Origin: Halomarina pelagica
GTDB taxonomy: Archaea; Halobacteriota; Halobacteria; Halobacteriales; Haloarculaceae
Assembly: GCF_024228315.1 (NCBI RefSeq)
Contig: NZ_CP100455.1
Coordinates: 372,001 to 436,000, forward strand
Length of the DNA: 64,000 nucleotides
Direction of reading: 5' to 3'
In this document: positions 54,262 to 63,798 of the stretch, in pieces
Layout of the letters: the number at the start of each line of letters is the position of its first letter
Numbering within the stretch: position 1 is the stretch's first letter
Made by a program: the position numbers and the translations under genes
Notes under the pieces: model-generated
Database searches by the model: none
What the model saw: the letters and a program-made list of their open reading frames with translations, nothing else
Told to the model about the DNA's origin: nothing

Positions 54262-55165
54262 AGACCTCGCGCATCCACTCGATCGTCTCGGGGACGCCCT
54301 CCTCGAGGGTGACCCGCTGTTCGTGGCCGAGATCGCGCTTCGCCTTCTCGACGCTGGCCCGCTTGTTCAGCGTGTTGTGCTCCTCGGTCCCCCGGTACTC
54401 GACGAGGTCGTCGTCCTTGTCGAGGTAGTCGAGGACGATGTCGGACAGCTCCTTGATGTTGCGGTACCGCTCGCCGCCGATGTTGTACACCTCCCCCGGC
54501 TCGAAGTTGTCGACGACGTTCGCGAGCGTCACGATCGTGTCGTCGATGTAGGTGAACGAGCGGTGGTGATCGTCGTAGACGTGGTAGGGCAGGTCGTGGA
54601 GCGCGCGGTAGCAGAACTTCGCGACGACGCTCCGGTACTCGCTGTAGTACTCTCCCGGCCCGTACGTGTTGAAGAACCGTACTCGGACGGTCTCGGTGCC
54701 GTATCGGTCCGTCGCGTTCAGGATCTGCTGTTCGTTCACCCACTTCGAGATGGCGTAGTCGTTGAGCTGTCGCGGGCCGACCCGACGCGGCACGTCCTCG
54801 ACCATGACGTCGTCGTAGTCGCCGTACACCTCGCTACTCGAGGAGAACACCAGGCGGAAGTCGTGCTCGCGCTGGAGCCTGAGCATGTTCTTCGTCCCGA
54901 TGGCGTTCGACTTCCACATCGTCTCGTAGAAGTCCTCGCCGTTCTTCCGGCCGAACTCGGCGGCGAGGTGGTAGACGTAGTCGAAGTCCCGATCCTCGAA
55001 CACCGATTCGAGCTGGCGGTACTCGCTCACGTCGCAGCGGTAGTACCGCTCGCGCTCGCTCCACGGCAGGTCGGCGACCCACACGTCGTGGCCGCGAGCC
55101 TCGAGTTCCTCGGTCAACGGCGCTCCGATAGCGCCTAGTCCACCCGTAATCAGCACCTGAGACAT
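54248..55165 (-). CDS. NAD-dependent epimerase/dehydratase
   Basis: A 305-residue extended SDR acting on a nucleotide sugar. TGGLGAIGAPL (7-17) binds NAD; the catalytic set is Ser109-111 in VFSSSSEVYGD and Tyr137/Lys141 in YAISK. RFFNTYGPGEYYSEYRS and SFTYIDDT fit the UDP-hexose epimerase/decarboxylase group. It overlaps the dehydrogenase gene by 14 bases and starts the minus-strand glycan operon. An AT-rich gap of about 90 bases separates it from the next GT4 gene. Confidence 0.88.
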   Translation of the reverse strand: MSQVLITGGLGAIGAPLTEELEARGHDVWVADLPWSERERYYRCDVSEYRQLESVFEDRDFDYVYHLAAEFGRKNGEDFYETMWKSNAIGTKNMLRLQREHDFRLVFSSSSEVYGDYDDVMVEDVPRRVGPRQLNDYAISKWVNEQQILNATDRYGTETVRVRFFNTYGPGEYYSEYRSVVAKFCYRALHDLPYHVYDDHHRSFTYIDDTIVTLANVVDNFEPGEVYNIGGERYRNIKELSDIVLDYLDKDDDLVEYRGTEEHNTLNKRASVEKAKRDLGHEQRVTLEEGVPETIEWMREVYDVE

Positions 55166-55254
55166 TACAATCGCGTGGTACAGTTGCCTCGTAATTAATC
55201 TATGGAAAAAGCCATATGTTTTTAAGTAAAATTATGGTTATTCGAATAGAGTTC

Positions 55255-56418
55255 TTAACGTTTTGTAACGCGGCCGCGAGCCGCGGCTTCGTACGCGGCG
55301 ACGTGTCGATCGACGCACCGATCGAGCGAGAACTCCTCCCGCGCGCGTTCCCGCGCGCGTTCGCCGCGCCGTCGCGCGAGGTCGGGGTCCGAGAGCGTCT
55401 CCGCGATCGCGTCGGCCAGCGCCTCCGGGTCGGCGGGGGGGACGATCCGCCCGTGAACGCCGTCGTCGAGCTGTTCGGGGACGCCGCCGACCCGCGTCGC
55501 GACGATCGGCCGTTCCATCGCCATCGCCTCGAGCACCGCCATCGGACACGCCTCCGCCACCGACGGCAGCGCGAACACGTCGAACAGCGACAGCAGTTCG
55601 GGGACGTCCGAGCGGCGACCCAGGAAGTGTACCGACTCCTCGAGACCGAGATCGGCCCGAAGCGTCTCCAGTCCGTCCACGTACTCCGCGCGCGTGTCGG
55701 GCGCGCCGCCGACGATCGCCGTCGTCACCGGGCCGTACCGATCGGTCACCCGATCGACGGCCCGGAGCAGGTGCTCGTGGCCCTTGACCGGGTTGAGGTT
55801 GCCGACCGTGCCGACGATCGGTCGGTCGGGGTCGACCCCGAGTTCGGCGGCGAACGCCTCGCGGTCGGCCGCTACCGCGTCGGGGTCGAACCGATCGGTG
55901 TCCACCGGCGCGTACAGCGTCCGCGCGTCCGTCCCCCCCGGGAAGTAGTACCCGGTGACGGCGTCCGCCGCGACGACGATCTCGTCGGCGATCCGCTCGG
56001 CCGTCAACGCCGCGGCCCGCGCGACGGGCCTGGCGAGGGAGGTGTCGTTGAAGTGCCAGACCAGCCCCGCCGGGGACGAGGCGGCCGCCAGCGCCGCCTG
56101 GAAGTTGATCGGCATGTTGGCGTGGACGACGTCGACGTCCTCCTCGCGGACGACCCGCCGGAGTCGTTCGACGGCCAGCGGTAACGTGAGCAGATACCGA
56201 CCGTTCGCGGCCACCTGCCGCGGCGGCCGCATCCGGGCCAACCCCGGCCGACGGACCGTGAACCCCTCGTCGGCCGCCATCTCGGCGAACGCGTCCTCGC
56301 CCTCGGGGAGCGCGAACACCGTCTCGACTCCCCGCGAGCGGAGTCGCTCTGCCACCGACAGCGAACGCAGTTGCGGCCCGCCCACGCGGGGATCGGGTAG
56401 ACTGTTTAGCACGCGCAT
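55255..56418 (-). CDS. Glycosyltransferase family 4 protein
   Basis: A 387-residue GT4 enzyme. MRVLNSLPDPRVGGPQLRSL opens the acceptor domain; DVVHANMPINFQAA and GTVGNLNPVKGHEHLL mark the middle, and the donor site is FDVFALPSVAEACPMAVLEAMAM with the EX7E-type pair about residues 287-295. Base composition is GC-rich like the host. It marks the right limit of the GC-rich part of the glycan locus; upstream of its start the DNA switches to AT-rich. Confidence 0.88.
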   Translation of the reverse strand: MRVLNSLPDPRVGGPQLRSLSVAERLRSRGVETVFALPEGEDAFAEMAADEGFTVRRPGLARMRPPRQVAANGRYLLTLPLAVERLRRVVREEDVDVVHANMPINFQAALAAASSPAGLVWHFNDTSLARPVARAAALTAERIADEIVVAADAVTGYYFPGGTDARTLYAPVDTDRFDPDAVAADREAFAAELGVDPDRPIVGTVGNLNPVKGHEHLLRAVDRVTDRYGPVTTAIVGGAPDTRAEYVDGLETLRADLGLEESVHFLGRRSDVPELLSLFDVFALPSVAEACPMAVLEAMAMERPIVATRVGGVPEQLDDGVHGRIVPPADPEALADAIAETLSDPDLARRRGERARERAREEFSLDRCVDRHVAAYEAAARGRVTKR

Positions 56419-56662
56419 TTTAGATACGTTTCCTATTCATAGAGGATCAAATCTGGCTTTAATTTTCTTTCTACATCGTCTGTAAAGTCGCATCCTGACC
56501 GCCACCGTGGAACCTATTTCCGTTCGTTCAGAATGTCCGGCCTCGAATACGGGGGATCCGACAAAAATAATTCTACGACATACTATGATAATATCTAACT
56601 ATTCTCGAACCTCTCTCGTCAATACCTGAAGCTTATGTTAATCGCAGGTGCAACTCGAATCA

Positions 56663-58219
56663 ATGGGGAGGGACCTTGTCGATCGAGTGCTCGTAGTATT
56701 TGGATCAAATCTGGGCGCACAGCTCGTTGTTATCGCAACGACTCCTATTCTAGTTAGACTACTTGGTGTCTCTGCGTATGGGGAGTACGCGTTTGTACTC
56801 TCTGTAATGTCCTTGTCAGCCGTTGTGGCTTCGGCCGGCACGTTCGATAGTACACGCAAATTTATTGCAGAACAGCGATCATGGGAGAACTGGCGTAATC
56901 ATGTATTTAGCATATATACCCGTACTGTTTTGCTGATCGGATTTGCAATCTCTATTTTATTCATTCTTATTTCTACATTCGATTTGATTAGATTGTTGAT
57001 GGGGGAAAATAAGAGCAGTTACACACTTTATTTCTACTTTCTCGCACTGCTCGTACCCTTACAGGCCGTGTTTAGATTGTCACGTAGTGCTCTCATGGGC
57101 CTTGATCTTGAGTCCTATTCGGAACCACTCTTTATCGTTCAACGGATTCTTTTCGGGATAAGTGCTATCGTACTTATATGGCTGGGCTGGGGAGTTGTAG
57201 GAGCTCTTATAGGTCAAGTAATCGCACTCATCGTTGTTGTCGGGTGTGCACTTACCCTCTTAAATCGCGAAATTAAACTGTCGTCAATAATTAGGCCCAT
57301 CCCGTCGTCATTTCCATGTCGGACGTTACTTTCATATAATGTCTCAACGGTAGCGCTTAAACTACTGAATGCATCATTATACAATATCGATATTATTCTA
57401 CTCGGGCTGATCGCCGGAGACGCCGCTACCGGATCATATCGAGCTGCACTCGTTGTAGCAGAGTTCTTATGGCTCGTCCCGATGGCAGTCCAGATCGTCC
57501 TCCTGCACTCTACTTCTCAACTTTGGAGCAATAATGAGTCTGAAAGTATATCTAAATTATCCTCAAAAGCCGTCCGCTTTACACTCGTTTTCACTCTACT
57601 TCTGGTCATTGGAGTAGCAGCGTTAGCAGAACAGGTTATTACTTTATACTTCGGTTCTGAGTTTATCCGTGCGGCAGATACGCTTTTGTTCTTGCTCCCT
57701 GGAGCATTAGGATTCGCCGTAGCACGTCCTATATTTGCCACTGGACAGGGACATGGTGATCTTCGACCTGTATTATTGGCCACCGGCACTGCTGCTTTAC
57801 TCAACGTATTACTCAATGTAATCCTTATTCCGCAGTATGGCGCAGTCGGTGCTGCTATTGCTACAAGCATCGGGTATGGATCTATGTTCTTATTTCATAT
57901 TTTAAGCGCTTATTATCTTGGCTTTAATCCTGTCGCCGATCTACGACTTCCACGAGTCCTAACAACCGCAATTATAGCTGCAGTGCCGATTTTTGGCCTT
58001 GTAAGGCTCCTACCTGGAAATCTCCTCCCATTATTTGTTGTGCCGCCTATCGGGTTCATCATTTACTCGCTCTTGGCGCTACGGACACGAGCAATTGATC
58101 CTGAAGAGTTACGGATACTCACTAAGCGCGTTCCTATTCATTCCCTAGAAGATACTCTACCGCCTAGTGTGTTAAAAATCATTCAATCCTCTATTGATTC
58201 AATTATGGGCCCAAGGTAA
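56663..58219 (+). CDS. Polysaccharide flippase (Wzx/PST type)
   Basis: A 518-residue membrane protein with about 12-14 helices of the MATE-like oligosaccharide flippase superfamily. It opens with VLVVFGSNLGAQLVVIATTP and LVRLLGVSAYGEYAFVLSV, typical of Wzx proteins, and has GVVGALIGQVIALIVVV and YGAVGAAIATSIGYG in the two halves. It would move a lipid-linked oligosaccharide across the membrane. ATG 56663 is used; a TATA-like CTTATG near 56631 supports it over a GTG at 56648. Base composition is strongly AT-biased relative to the host genes on the left. Confidence 0.88.
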   Translation: MGRDLVDRVLVVFGSNLGAQLVVIATTPILVRLLGVSAYGEYAFVLSVMSLSAVVASAGTFDSTRKFIAEQRSWENWRNHVFSIYTRTVLLIGFAISILFILISTFDLIRLLMGENKSSYTLYFYFLALLVPLQAVFRLSRSALMGLDLESYSEPLFIVQRILFGISAIVLIWLGWGVVGALIGQVIALIVVVGCALTLLNREIKLSSIIRPIPSSFPCRTLLSYNVSTVALKLLNASLYNIDIILLGLIAGDAATGSYRAALVVAEFLWLVPMAVQIVLLHSTSQLWSNNESESISKLSSKAVRFTLVFTLLLVIGVAALAEQVITLYFGSEFIRAADTLLFLLPGALGFAVARPIFATGQGHGDLRPVLLATGTAALLNVLLNVILIPQYGAVGAAIATSIGYGSMFLFHILSAYYLGFNPVADLRLPRVLTTAIIAAVPIFGLVRLLPGNLLPLFVVPPIGFIIYSLLALRTRAIDPEELRILTKRVPIHSLEDTLPPSVLKIIQSSIDSIMGPR

Positions 58220-58277
58220 CACTTCTTCGAAGTACATTTATAAATTATTATCATAAACGAATGCATCAAACAACACC

Positions 58278-58284
58278 TTTATAA
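58278..58284 (+). promoter_or_regulatory. TATA-like element of the GT-C-like gene
   Basis: TTTATAA about 32-38 bases before the ATG at 58316; suits a short-leader transcript. Confidence 0.4.
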
Positions 58285-58315
58285 CTGCTTCCGTGAGTAA
58301 ACAATACCTGCTAAG

Positions 58316-60097
58316 ATGACTAACTGGGGATGGCGAGCATTAAAGATCTCAACTATTATAGGCGCAGTAGCAACTCTCTTAATCTCCATTGAACCCCCTG
58401 CAAACTCGTTTGAACCATCGATATATTCCGCTTACCCTCTGTGGCTCTGGCTAATATTTGCTCTTGCACTTGCGGGAGGGATTAGTAGTTCTCTCTACGC
58501 TGGGTGGAAAGACGCTTCTCGACGCTGGTTTGCGAGTATTACTCTTGTTTTGGGATTATATCTTGTTTTGTTCACTCTTCCTCTGTTCCGGGAGTACGTC
58601 GTCTTCGGTCGTGGCAGCTACGACATTCTTGCTCACCTCGCATTTATACGGACTACCGTTGAAACGGGGACTCTCTCTCCATCCAATTGGTATCCCATTC
58701 TCCATCTCTTGAGTTCTATACTTACACTCTTCGGCGTTCCGTTTAGGACAACCCCCATGGTTATCCAATTCGTATTATTCAGTTTGTATGTTGTTTCTAT
58801 CTACCTCTACGGTCGACAGCAGTTCACTGGTCAAGTTGGAATGTTGGCTGGTGCAACAACGCTTCCTCTCATCCTCGGACAGTTCCATACCTCTCTCCAC
58901 CCTTCAATCCATTCTTTTTATTTATTACCACTCTTTTTCCTATCGGTCCACTATAAATCATATCGATGGCGAATAGTGATGCTGTTACTCCTGTTTGCGA
59001 TTGTCTTCTTTCATCCAATGACAGCTATTCTTGCTCTTTGTTACATCGCGGTTTCCGCTGCTGTGCCCTGGATCGGTATGTTGTTCGATGAAACGTGGAA
59101 ACGTACGTCGCCGACCATCACTATCAAACCTGGGGTGGTAATGGTATCTATTGGAGCACTACTGATCTACTGGTACATTGGATTTAATCGAATAACAGTA
59201 TTAGTCGCGGGATGGATAGTGGGAGTTTCATCATTGTCCGGAGGGAATGGAAACAGTGCCGCTTTTGCCCTATCACCTTTCCACTTCTTTTTACGTGGGT
59301 TTACTCTGTACGGTGACGTTGTACTGTACATGTTTATTTCAATTTTCGCGGCTTTCATTGTGACTTTCTTGCTCTGGCGTCACCCTGACGTTACAGGACG
59401 ATACCTTCATGTCGAAGTTCAGTGGTTCTTTGGGTTAGTATTCTGTCTCGGAGTCGTTGCATTAGGAATTCTCGGAAATCCTATACGGGCTGCTCGCTAC
59501 TTCTTCCTCTTTTCGGCAGTTCTTATCGGCGGTGCTATGGCTGCGCTCACCCGCCTTGGAAACTATCTATTCCCCTCTCGCCATCAGAGAACTCTAAATA
59601 CCATCTGTTCCATTTTACTCGCAGCGAATATTGTTCTTGCAGGGGTTGTTGGTGCAGCAGGCGTCTATCCCAATGGCAATCATTTAACAGAAACAGAAGT
59701 GAAGTCCGTCAACTGGATCCTTACTCATACAAATAACGATCCAGTGCTAAGCCTCAGCATGTCGCGAAAGATGACTCTCTTCGTACGTGGGACACATGAT
59801 GCCCCAAAGCAATGGCGGTTCCAAGAGGAAAAAGCAGCACTTCAGCTTCCGTCTCATTTAGGTTACCAAAATAACCAAACAGTAGCTAACCTTCATAAGG
59901 ATGATTTTTACATTTTCACGAAAGAATATGATCTCGAATACTATAAATCATCGTATCGCGAACAGTGGCCAGCACTAACTTGGTATACCGTTCACGACCT
60001 TCGAAAATTGCGCAATGATTCGGCCGCTGATCGCATCTATACATCTGGTCTTAAACGGGCGTCTGTCTGGAGAGTCACACAACGAGACACAGCATGA
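58316..60097 (+). CDS. Large polytopic membrane protein, GT-C-like
   Basis: A 593-residue protein with about 12 membrane helices followed by a soluble tail of about 110 residues. After helix 3 there is an external loop FGRGSYDILAHLAFIRTTVE (about 97-116), with a D-x3-H-L arrangement resembling the acidic loop of GT-C transferases such as oligosaccharyl- or dolichyl-sugar-dependent enzymes. I see no other signature, so GT-C membership is an inference. Position beside a flippase and a GT4 gene suggests transfer or polymerisation of surface sugars. AT-rich coding sequence. Confidence 0.7.
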   Translation: MTNWGWRALKISTIIGAVATLLISIEPPANSFEPSIYSAYPLWLWLIFALALAGGISSSLYAGWKDASRRWFASITLVLGLYLVLFTLPLFREYVVFGRGSYDILAHLAFIRTTVETGTLSPSNWYPILHLLSSILTLFGVPFRTTPMVIQFVLFSLYVVSIYLYGRQQFTGQVGMLAGATTLPLILGQFHTSLHPSIHSFYLLPLFFLSVHYKSYRWRIVMLLLLFAIVFFHPMTAILALCYIAVSAAVPWIGMLFDETWKRTSPTITIKPGVVMVSIGALLIYWYIGFNRITVLVAGWIVGVSSLSGGNGNSAAFALSPFHFFLRGFTLYGDVVLYMFISIFAAFIVTFLLWRHPDVTGRYLHVEVQWFFGLVFCLGVVALGILGNPIRAARYFFLFSAVLIGGAMAALTRLGNYLFPSRHQRTLNTICSILLAANIVLAGVVGAAGVYPNGNHLTETEVKSVNWILTHTNNDPVLSLSMSRKMTLFVRGTHDAPKQWRFQEEKAALQLPSHLGYQNNQTVANLHKDDFYIFTKEYDLEYYKSSYREQWPALTWYTVHDLRKLRNDSAADRIYTSGLKRASVWRVTQRDTA

Positions 60098-60455
60098 AAC
60101 AAAGGGTTGATCTGATATAATTGTCACTTCCCATCGCTATTATTATTACTATTATTCTATCATCTAAACCATCTGTTTTCAGAACTACCCTTCTGATCTA
60201 TCGTGATGAAGGATGCTGCTCTATACTGTTAACCTATTTTAGTTGCTCTATTGAAAATACGGTACGGCCGCGAGATCAGTGAATTGGGAGGCGAACGATC
60301 ATACCTGCCGACCAAGGAGTGGGTGATTCTTCCTTCCAATTCTGACGGTGAGTGTTGTAACCACTTCGATCAGGCTATATTCTTTGAAAAACAGACCGGA
60401 TTTTATTGAATGGCCATCGTCGGATTCATTGAGTCCCTGGGCTGTTCTCATTCTT
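60098..60455. other. Intergenic AT-rich region
   Basis: About 360 bases between convergent genes with no supported gene. It contains a short TTATTATTACTATTATT run near 60140 and no clear hairpin. Confidence 0.5.
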
Positions 60456-61619
60456 TCAATGGAGCAATCTCAGTAATGATAGCACCTTCCCTAATATTCT
60501 CCTTTCTGTGCTCAAGTTCGTGGATTCACAAATCGATTTAAGTGACTTCCGCATACATTTTCCTATGATCTCCGGATCGTTGTTCCGTTTTACCGCTTGC
60601 CGGGCATTCCTCCCCAATCGATAACGTTCTTCTGGATTATCTAGTAGATATTCAAGAGTTTCTCGAAATTCATTTTCATCGGAAGGGTCAATTAACATCC
60701 CTGTTTCTGTGTCTTCTATCTGCTCAACGATTCCATGATCTGCGTTTGCGACCACCGGAAGTTCAGCCATCTGAGCTTCTAGAATCACGTTTGGGTAGGC
60801 ATCAATAAACGATATATATGCCATAATATCTGCTTTGTTATAGAATGCAGTGATATTATCTACATATCCTAGAATGTGGATTCGATTTCTTATTCCAGAC
60901 TCAGATACGTTCTCTTCGATGAACTCCATTAAGTCTTCTAGGTACGGTCCATTGCCTGCGATCACGTATATAACGTCATCGCGTTTTTTTAAGATATGCT
61001 CTATATCCCGTATGATCCTACAGACTCCCTGGAACTTACCGTGATAATTGAGATTAGTGACGGTCAAGACCACCTGTTTATCCTTCGGAAGCGGGGATTC
61101 AGATTCATAATTACGGGAGTCATCCATCTCAATAATTTTAGGGGGGTAATGGACAACAGCGACACACCTCGGATCAATCCCTGTTCTTTCTACAATATCA
61201 TCTTTCAATGACGCTGCCACTACCATGTAGCCATTTGCGTACCATAGTGCTATCCGGTCTAGAAACATCTGTAGATAGTGAACACATATCTTTCGCCATT
61301 GATTATCTTCTTTTTTTAATCCTTGGATCCGGTCTCGACGACCTTCCCAGGGATTCCCCCCGAGTCTAACGACTAGGGGGACTCGATATAATATCGATAA
61401 TAGCATCACACAACAACCTAATAGATCTGGGCCGTTTACAAGAATAACGTCGTATTCCGCATTTCCGAGCTCCTCTCTCCCTTGTCGGATGATTGATGAA
61501 TACTTCCCAATTATTCCGTCCGATGAGTTAGGGGTTATTATTTCGGCTTCGCATTCAAGCGTCTCAAGAGGTACAATGAACTCCCAAGGCCTGCGTACGC
61601 TAAATGCAAGTATTTTCAT
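60456..61619 (-). CDS. Glycosyltransferase family 4 protein
   Basis: A 387-residue GT4 enzyme of AT-rich coding sequence. N-terminal FSVRRPWEFIVPLETL, acceptor-side VVRLGGNPWEGRRDRIQG, the middle VLTVTNLNYHGKFQGVCRII, and the donor site YISFIDAYPNVILEAQMAELPVV with the EX7E-like Glu of ILEAQMAE. It probably adds one sugar of the glycan exported by the nearby flippase. Convergent with the GT-C-like gene. Lys and Ile contents are much higher than in the host-like GT4 proteins on the left, in line with separate origin. Confidence 0.87.
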   Translation of the reverse strand: MKILAFSVRRPWEFIVPLETLECEAEIITPNSSDGIIGKYSSIIRQGREELGNAEYDVILVNGPDLLGCCVMLLSILYRVPLVVRLGGNPWEGRRDRIQGLKKEDNQWRKICVHYLQMFLDRIALWYANGYMVVAASLKDDIVERTGIDPRCVAVVHYPPKIIEMDDSRNYESESPLPKDKQVVLTVTNLNYHGKFQGVCRIIRDIEHILKKRDDVIYVIAGNGPYLEDLMEFIEENVSESGIRNRIHILGYVDNITAFYNKADIMAYISFIDAYPNVILEAQMAELPVVANADHGIVEQIEDTETGMLIDPSDENEFRETLEYLLDNPEERYRLGRNARQAVKRNNDPEIIGKCMRKSLKSICESTNLSTERRILGKVLSLLRLLH

Positions 61620-61784
61620 ATTGTATACTAACTACTAACAAGATATATCCCTTTCTTTTGCGATCGCGGTTTAGCGCTAGATAATCCCTTCTTACTAGGT
61701 GTTTATGTGCTATCACTAACCACGATCTTAAATGATATATTTCTTATGTATTTGTTGTCCCTACATTAAAGAAGATTCAGAAAA

Positions 61785-61791
61785 ATATATT
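61785..61791 (+). promoter_or_regulatory. TATA-like element of the AlkP-fold gene
   Basis: AAATATATTA-type box about 27-33 bases before the ATG at 61818, the expected distance for leaderless transcription. Confidence 0.45.
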
Positions 61792-61817
61792 ACTGGCTCT
61801 ATCTTACGTCTATATTA

Positions 61818-62741
61818 ATGAGTCCCGCATCAAATCTACGCAGGGCAATTACTACACCTCAACTCATCTTTCGCTATTTGAATAGGCAGTACTACACATT
61901 ATCGTCTAAAACCGGGTTAGATCGAGACCGGGTTGATATATTTGACGAAGACTGGGACAACCTCGTCATCCTCGACGCCTGTCGTTATGATATGTTTGAG
62001 CGACAAAACGAACTTCAAGGGCGATTGGAGAGTCGGTTTTCCGCCGGGTCCTCAACATTTGAATTCCTCCAATCCAACATTAATGGGAAATCGTTGCTTG
62101 ATACCGTGTATGTGACTGCAAATCCTCAATTTTACCATCACCGAGAGCGAATTTCGGGACAATTCCATGCAGTTGTAAACGTGTGGATGGATGATGGTTG
62201 GGACGACGCTTGTAATACCGTACTCCCCGAGACGACTACTAAATATGCAAAGAAAGCTACAGAACAGTATCCAAATAAACGTCTCATCATACACTATATT
62301 CAACCTCACTATCCTTTTTTAGACGAGTCAGTAGATTTTGATAAACAGCAACTTCATGAAGAAGGGGAGAAACGGGCTTTCTGGAACGAGATCTTCACAG
62401 GGGACCTTGAGGTATCCAGAGAGGTTGTTTGGGACTTATATACCCAAAATTTGAATCGGGTACTACAGTCCGTAGCTGGTCTAAAAGATGACTTAGAAGG
62501 GAAAACAGTCATCACATCTGACCATGGAAATATGGTCGGTGAACGGTCATTTCCGTTACCAATCCGCGAGTGGGGTCATCCACCGGGTATTCACACTACT
62601 ACTCTGACTAAGGTCCCTTGGTTAATAATCAACGATGGTCCGCGAAAAGAGATCATCTCTGACCGACCAAGTAAAGAGAGGAATCCAGCAGCCAACGACG
62701 ATACAGTCAGAGGGCATCTTGAGGATCTCGGTTACTTATAA
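61818..62741 (+). CDS. Sulfatase/alkaline-phosphatase-fold protein
   Basis: A 307-residue protein of the AlkP superfamily: LVILDACRYDMF (about 50-61) gives the first metal site, HYIQPHYPFLDE the middle and VITSDHGNMVGE (about 232-243) the second site with Asp-His. The DACRYD variant and the short length set it apart from classical sulfatases. Possible jobs are addition or removal of a phospho- or sulfo-group on the glycan. Together with the sulfatase-like gene at the left end of the window, this is the second AlkP-fold protein beside glycosyltransferases. AT-rich. Confidence 0.8.
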   Translation: MSPASNLRRAITTPQLIFRYLNRQYYTLSSKTGLDRDRVDIFDEDWDNLVILDACRYDMFERQNELQGRLESRFSAGSSTFEFLQSNINGKSLLDTVYVTANPQFYHHRERISGQFHAVVNVWMDDGWDDACNTVLPETTTKYAKKATEQYPNKRLIIHYIQPHYPFLDESVDFDKQQLHEEGEKRAFWNEIFTGDLEVSREVVWDLYTQNLNRVLQSVAGLKDDLEGKTVITSDHGNMVGERSFPLPIREWGHPPGIHTTTLTKVPWLIINDGPRKEIISDRPSKERNPAANDDTVRGHLEDLGYL

Positions 62742-62840
62742 ATGTACTGCTAGAGTAGTGTCATGACGACCCTGTTTAGACACAGATGACAACGGCTCAT
62801 ACCGGTAGACTAACCACTATTAGCAACAGATCCGAGTAGT

Positions 62841-62888
62841 ATGCCCTCTCGTCTTTCCCGATTCACAGATTATCTCGTTAGGCTCTGT
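62841..62888 (+). pseudogene. Possible 5' fragment of an older IS transposase
   Basis: MPSRLSRFTDYLVRL recalls the start of haloarchaeal IS4/IS5-type transposases. It is cut off at the left end of the IS6-like element, and no continuation is visible on the right. Only 16 codons, so weak. Confidence 0.25.
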
Positions 62889-62902
62889 GGCACTGTCTAG
62901 TT
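62889..62902 (+). repeat. Left inverted end of the IS6-like element
   Basis: GGCACTGTCTAGTT, an exact inverse of the right end. Confidence 0.85.
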
Positions 62903-62948
62903 AAGCCAGTTTGAGAAGCGAGCAGGTCGTTGAGTCGATCGACCAAGA

Positions 62949-63621
62949 TGCTCGACCTGCTCAGCGAGTGCTATGGGGCGGATGTAGAAGAAGCGTGGGA
63001 GCGTGAGCGGACGGCGGTTGCGTCAGGGCGGTCGCCGTCCGGCTCCACGCGACCGGGTGTTCGCTCAGAGAAATAACGTCGATCCTCGCTGACTTAGCCG
63101 TTGGACGCTCGCACGGAGTGGTTTGGAACTCGGTGCATCGAATTTCTGACAGCGTTCCTGACCCGCCGACGGTGAGACCGTCGCGGGTCGCGGTCGACAA
63201 GACCGCTGTCAAAATCAACGGTGAGTGGTCTTGGTTGTACGCTACAATAGACCTCGACACAAAGTTGATTCTAGACGTGGCGTTGTTTGGACGGCACGGC
63301 ACCGATCCGGCAGCTGCATTTCTGTCCGGCCTCGCCGAGAAACACGATCTCTCGGACACCGTGTTTCTCGTTGACCAGTTCGGCTATCGGACTGCCCTCT
63401 CACGACTTGGACTGAGCGGTCAGGTCGACGACACCGACCGGAACCGCATCGAAACGTGGTTTCACACCCTCAAAATGCGCGTTGACCGCTTCCACAACTC
63501 GTGGGTGGGCAGTCGGCGGAGCGTCCGCCAATGCCTTGTGCTGTTCACACATTACTACAACCATCTCAGACCGCACCAATCGCTCGACGGACGAACCCCG
63601 ATCGAGGAGGTGCTAAACTAG
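62949..63621 (+). pseudogene. IS6-family DDE transposase with a frameshift
   Basis: The N-terminus starts at 62949 (MLDLLSECYGADVEEAWERE) and continues in another frame from about 63028 as AVAVRLHATGCSLREITSIL, the helix-turn-helix, then LADLAVGRSHGVVWN. From 63118 the main frame is uninterrupted: first Asp in VAVDKTAVKI, second in FLVDQFGYR, Glu in RNRIETWFHTLK, and the end YYNHLRPHQSLDGRTPIEEVLN. One shift between about 63015 and 63030 joins the parts. Without recoding the element cannot make a full transposase. The EN-side catalytic triad itself is intact. Confidence 0.75.
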
Positions 63622-63629
63622 ACAGTGCC
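63616..63629 (-). repeat. Right inverted end of the IS6-like element
   Basis: Complement of GGCACTGTCTAGTT; lies just after the transposase stop. Confidence 0.85.
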
Positions 63630-63798
63630 GGTACGTCGTATTCTCCGTACCTTGAGACAAAGTAAGATGATGTGCTGGTGAAGTGTGTACTGCCGTTTCG
63701 AGAATTTCGAAGAGTAGTGGGCGACAGCTCGTCGGGCCAAGTGAAACGCCTGTTCCACAAACCGGAGTAACCGCGACTTCGGGAGGGTCTGCATTCGA

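Larger units (their letters stand above)
62889..63629 (+). mobile_element. IS6-family (ISH14-like) insertion sequence
   Basis: A 741-base element with 14-base perfect inverted ends (GGCACTGTCTAGTT at 62889 and its complement ending at 63629). It carries one transposase gene of the DDE type, here frameshifted. The eight bases flanking each side do not match, so no target duplication remains, pointing to recombination or decay after insertion. It closes the AT-rich glycan segment on the right. Confidence 0.82.

Noticed and set aside
60130-60160. Possible CRISPR-like or tandem repeat in the AT-rich gap
   Set aside because: Only a short run of TTA/ATT triplets without regular spacers.
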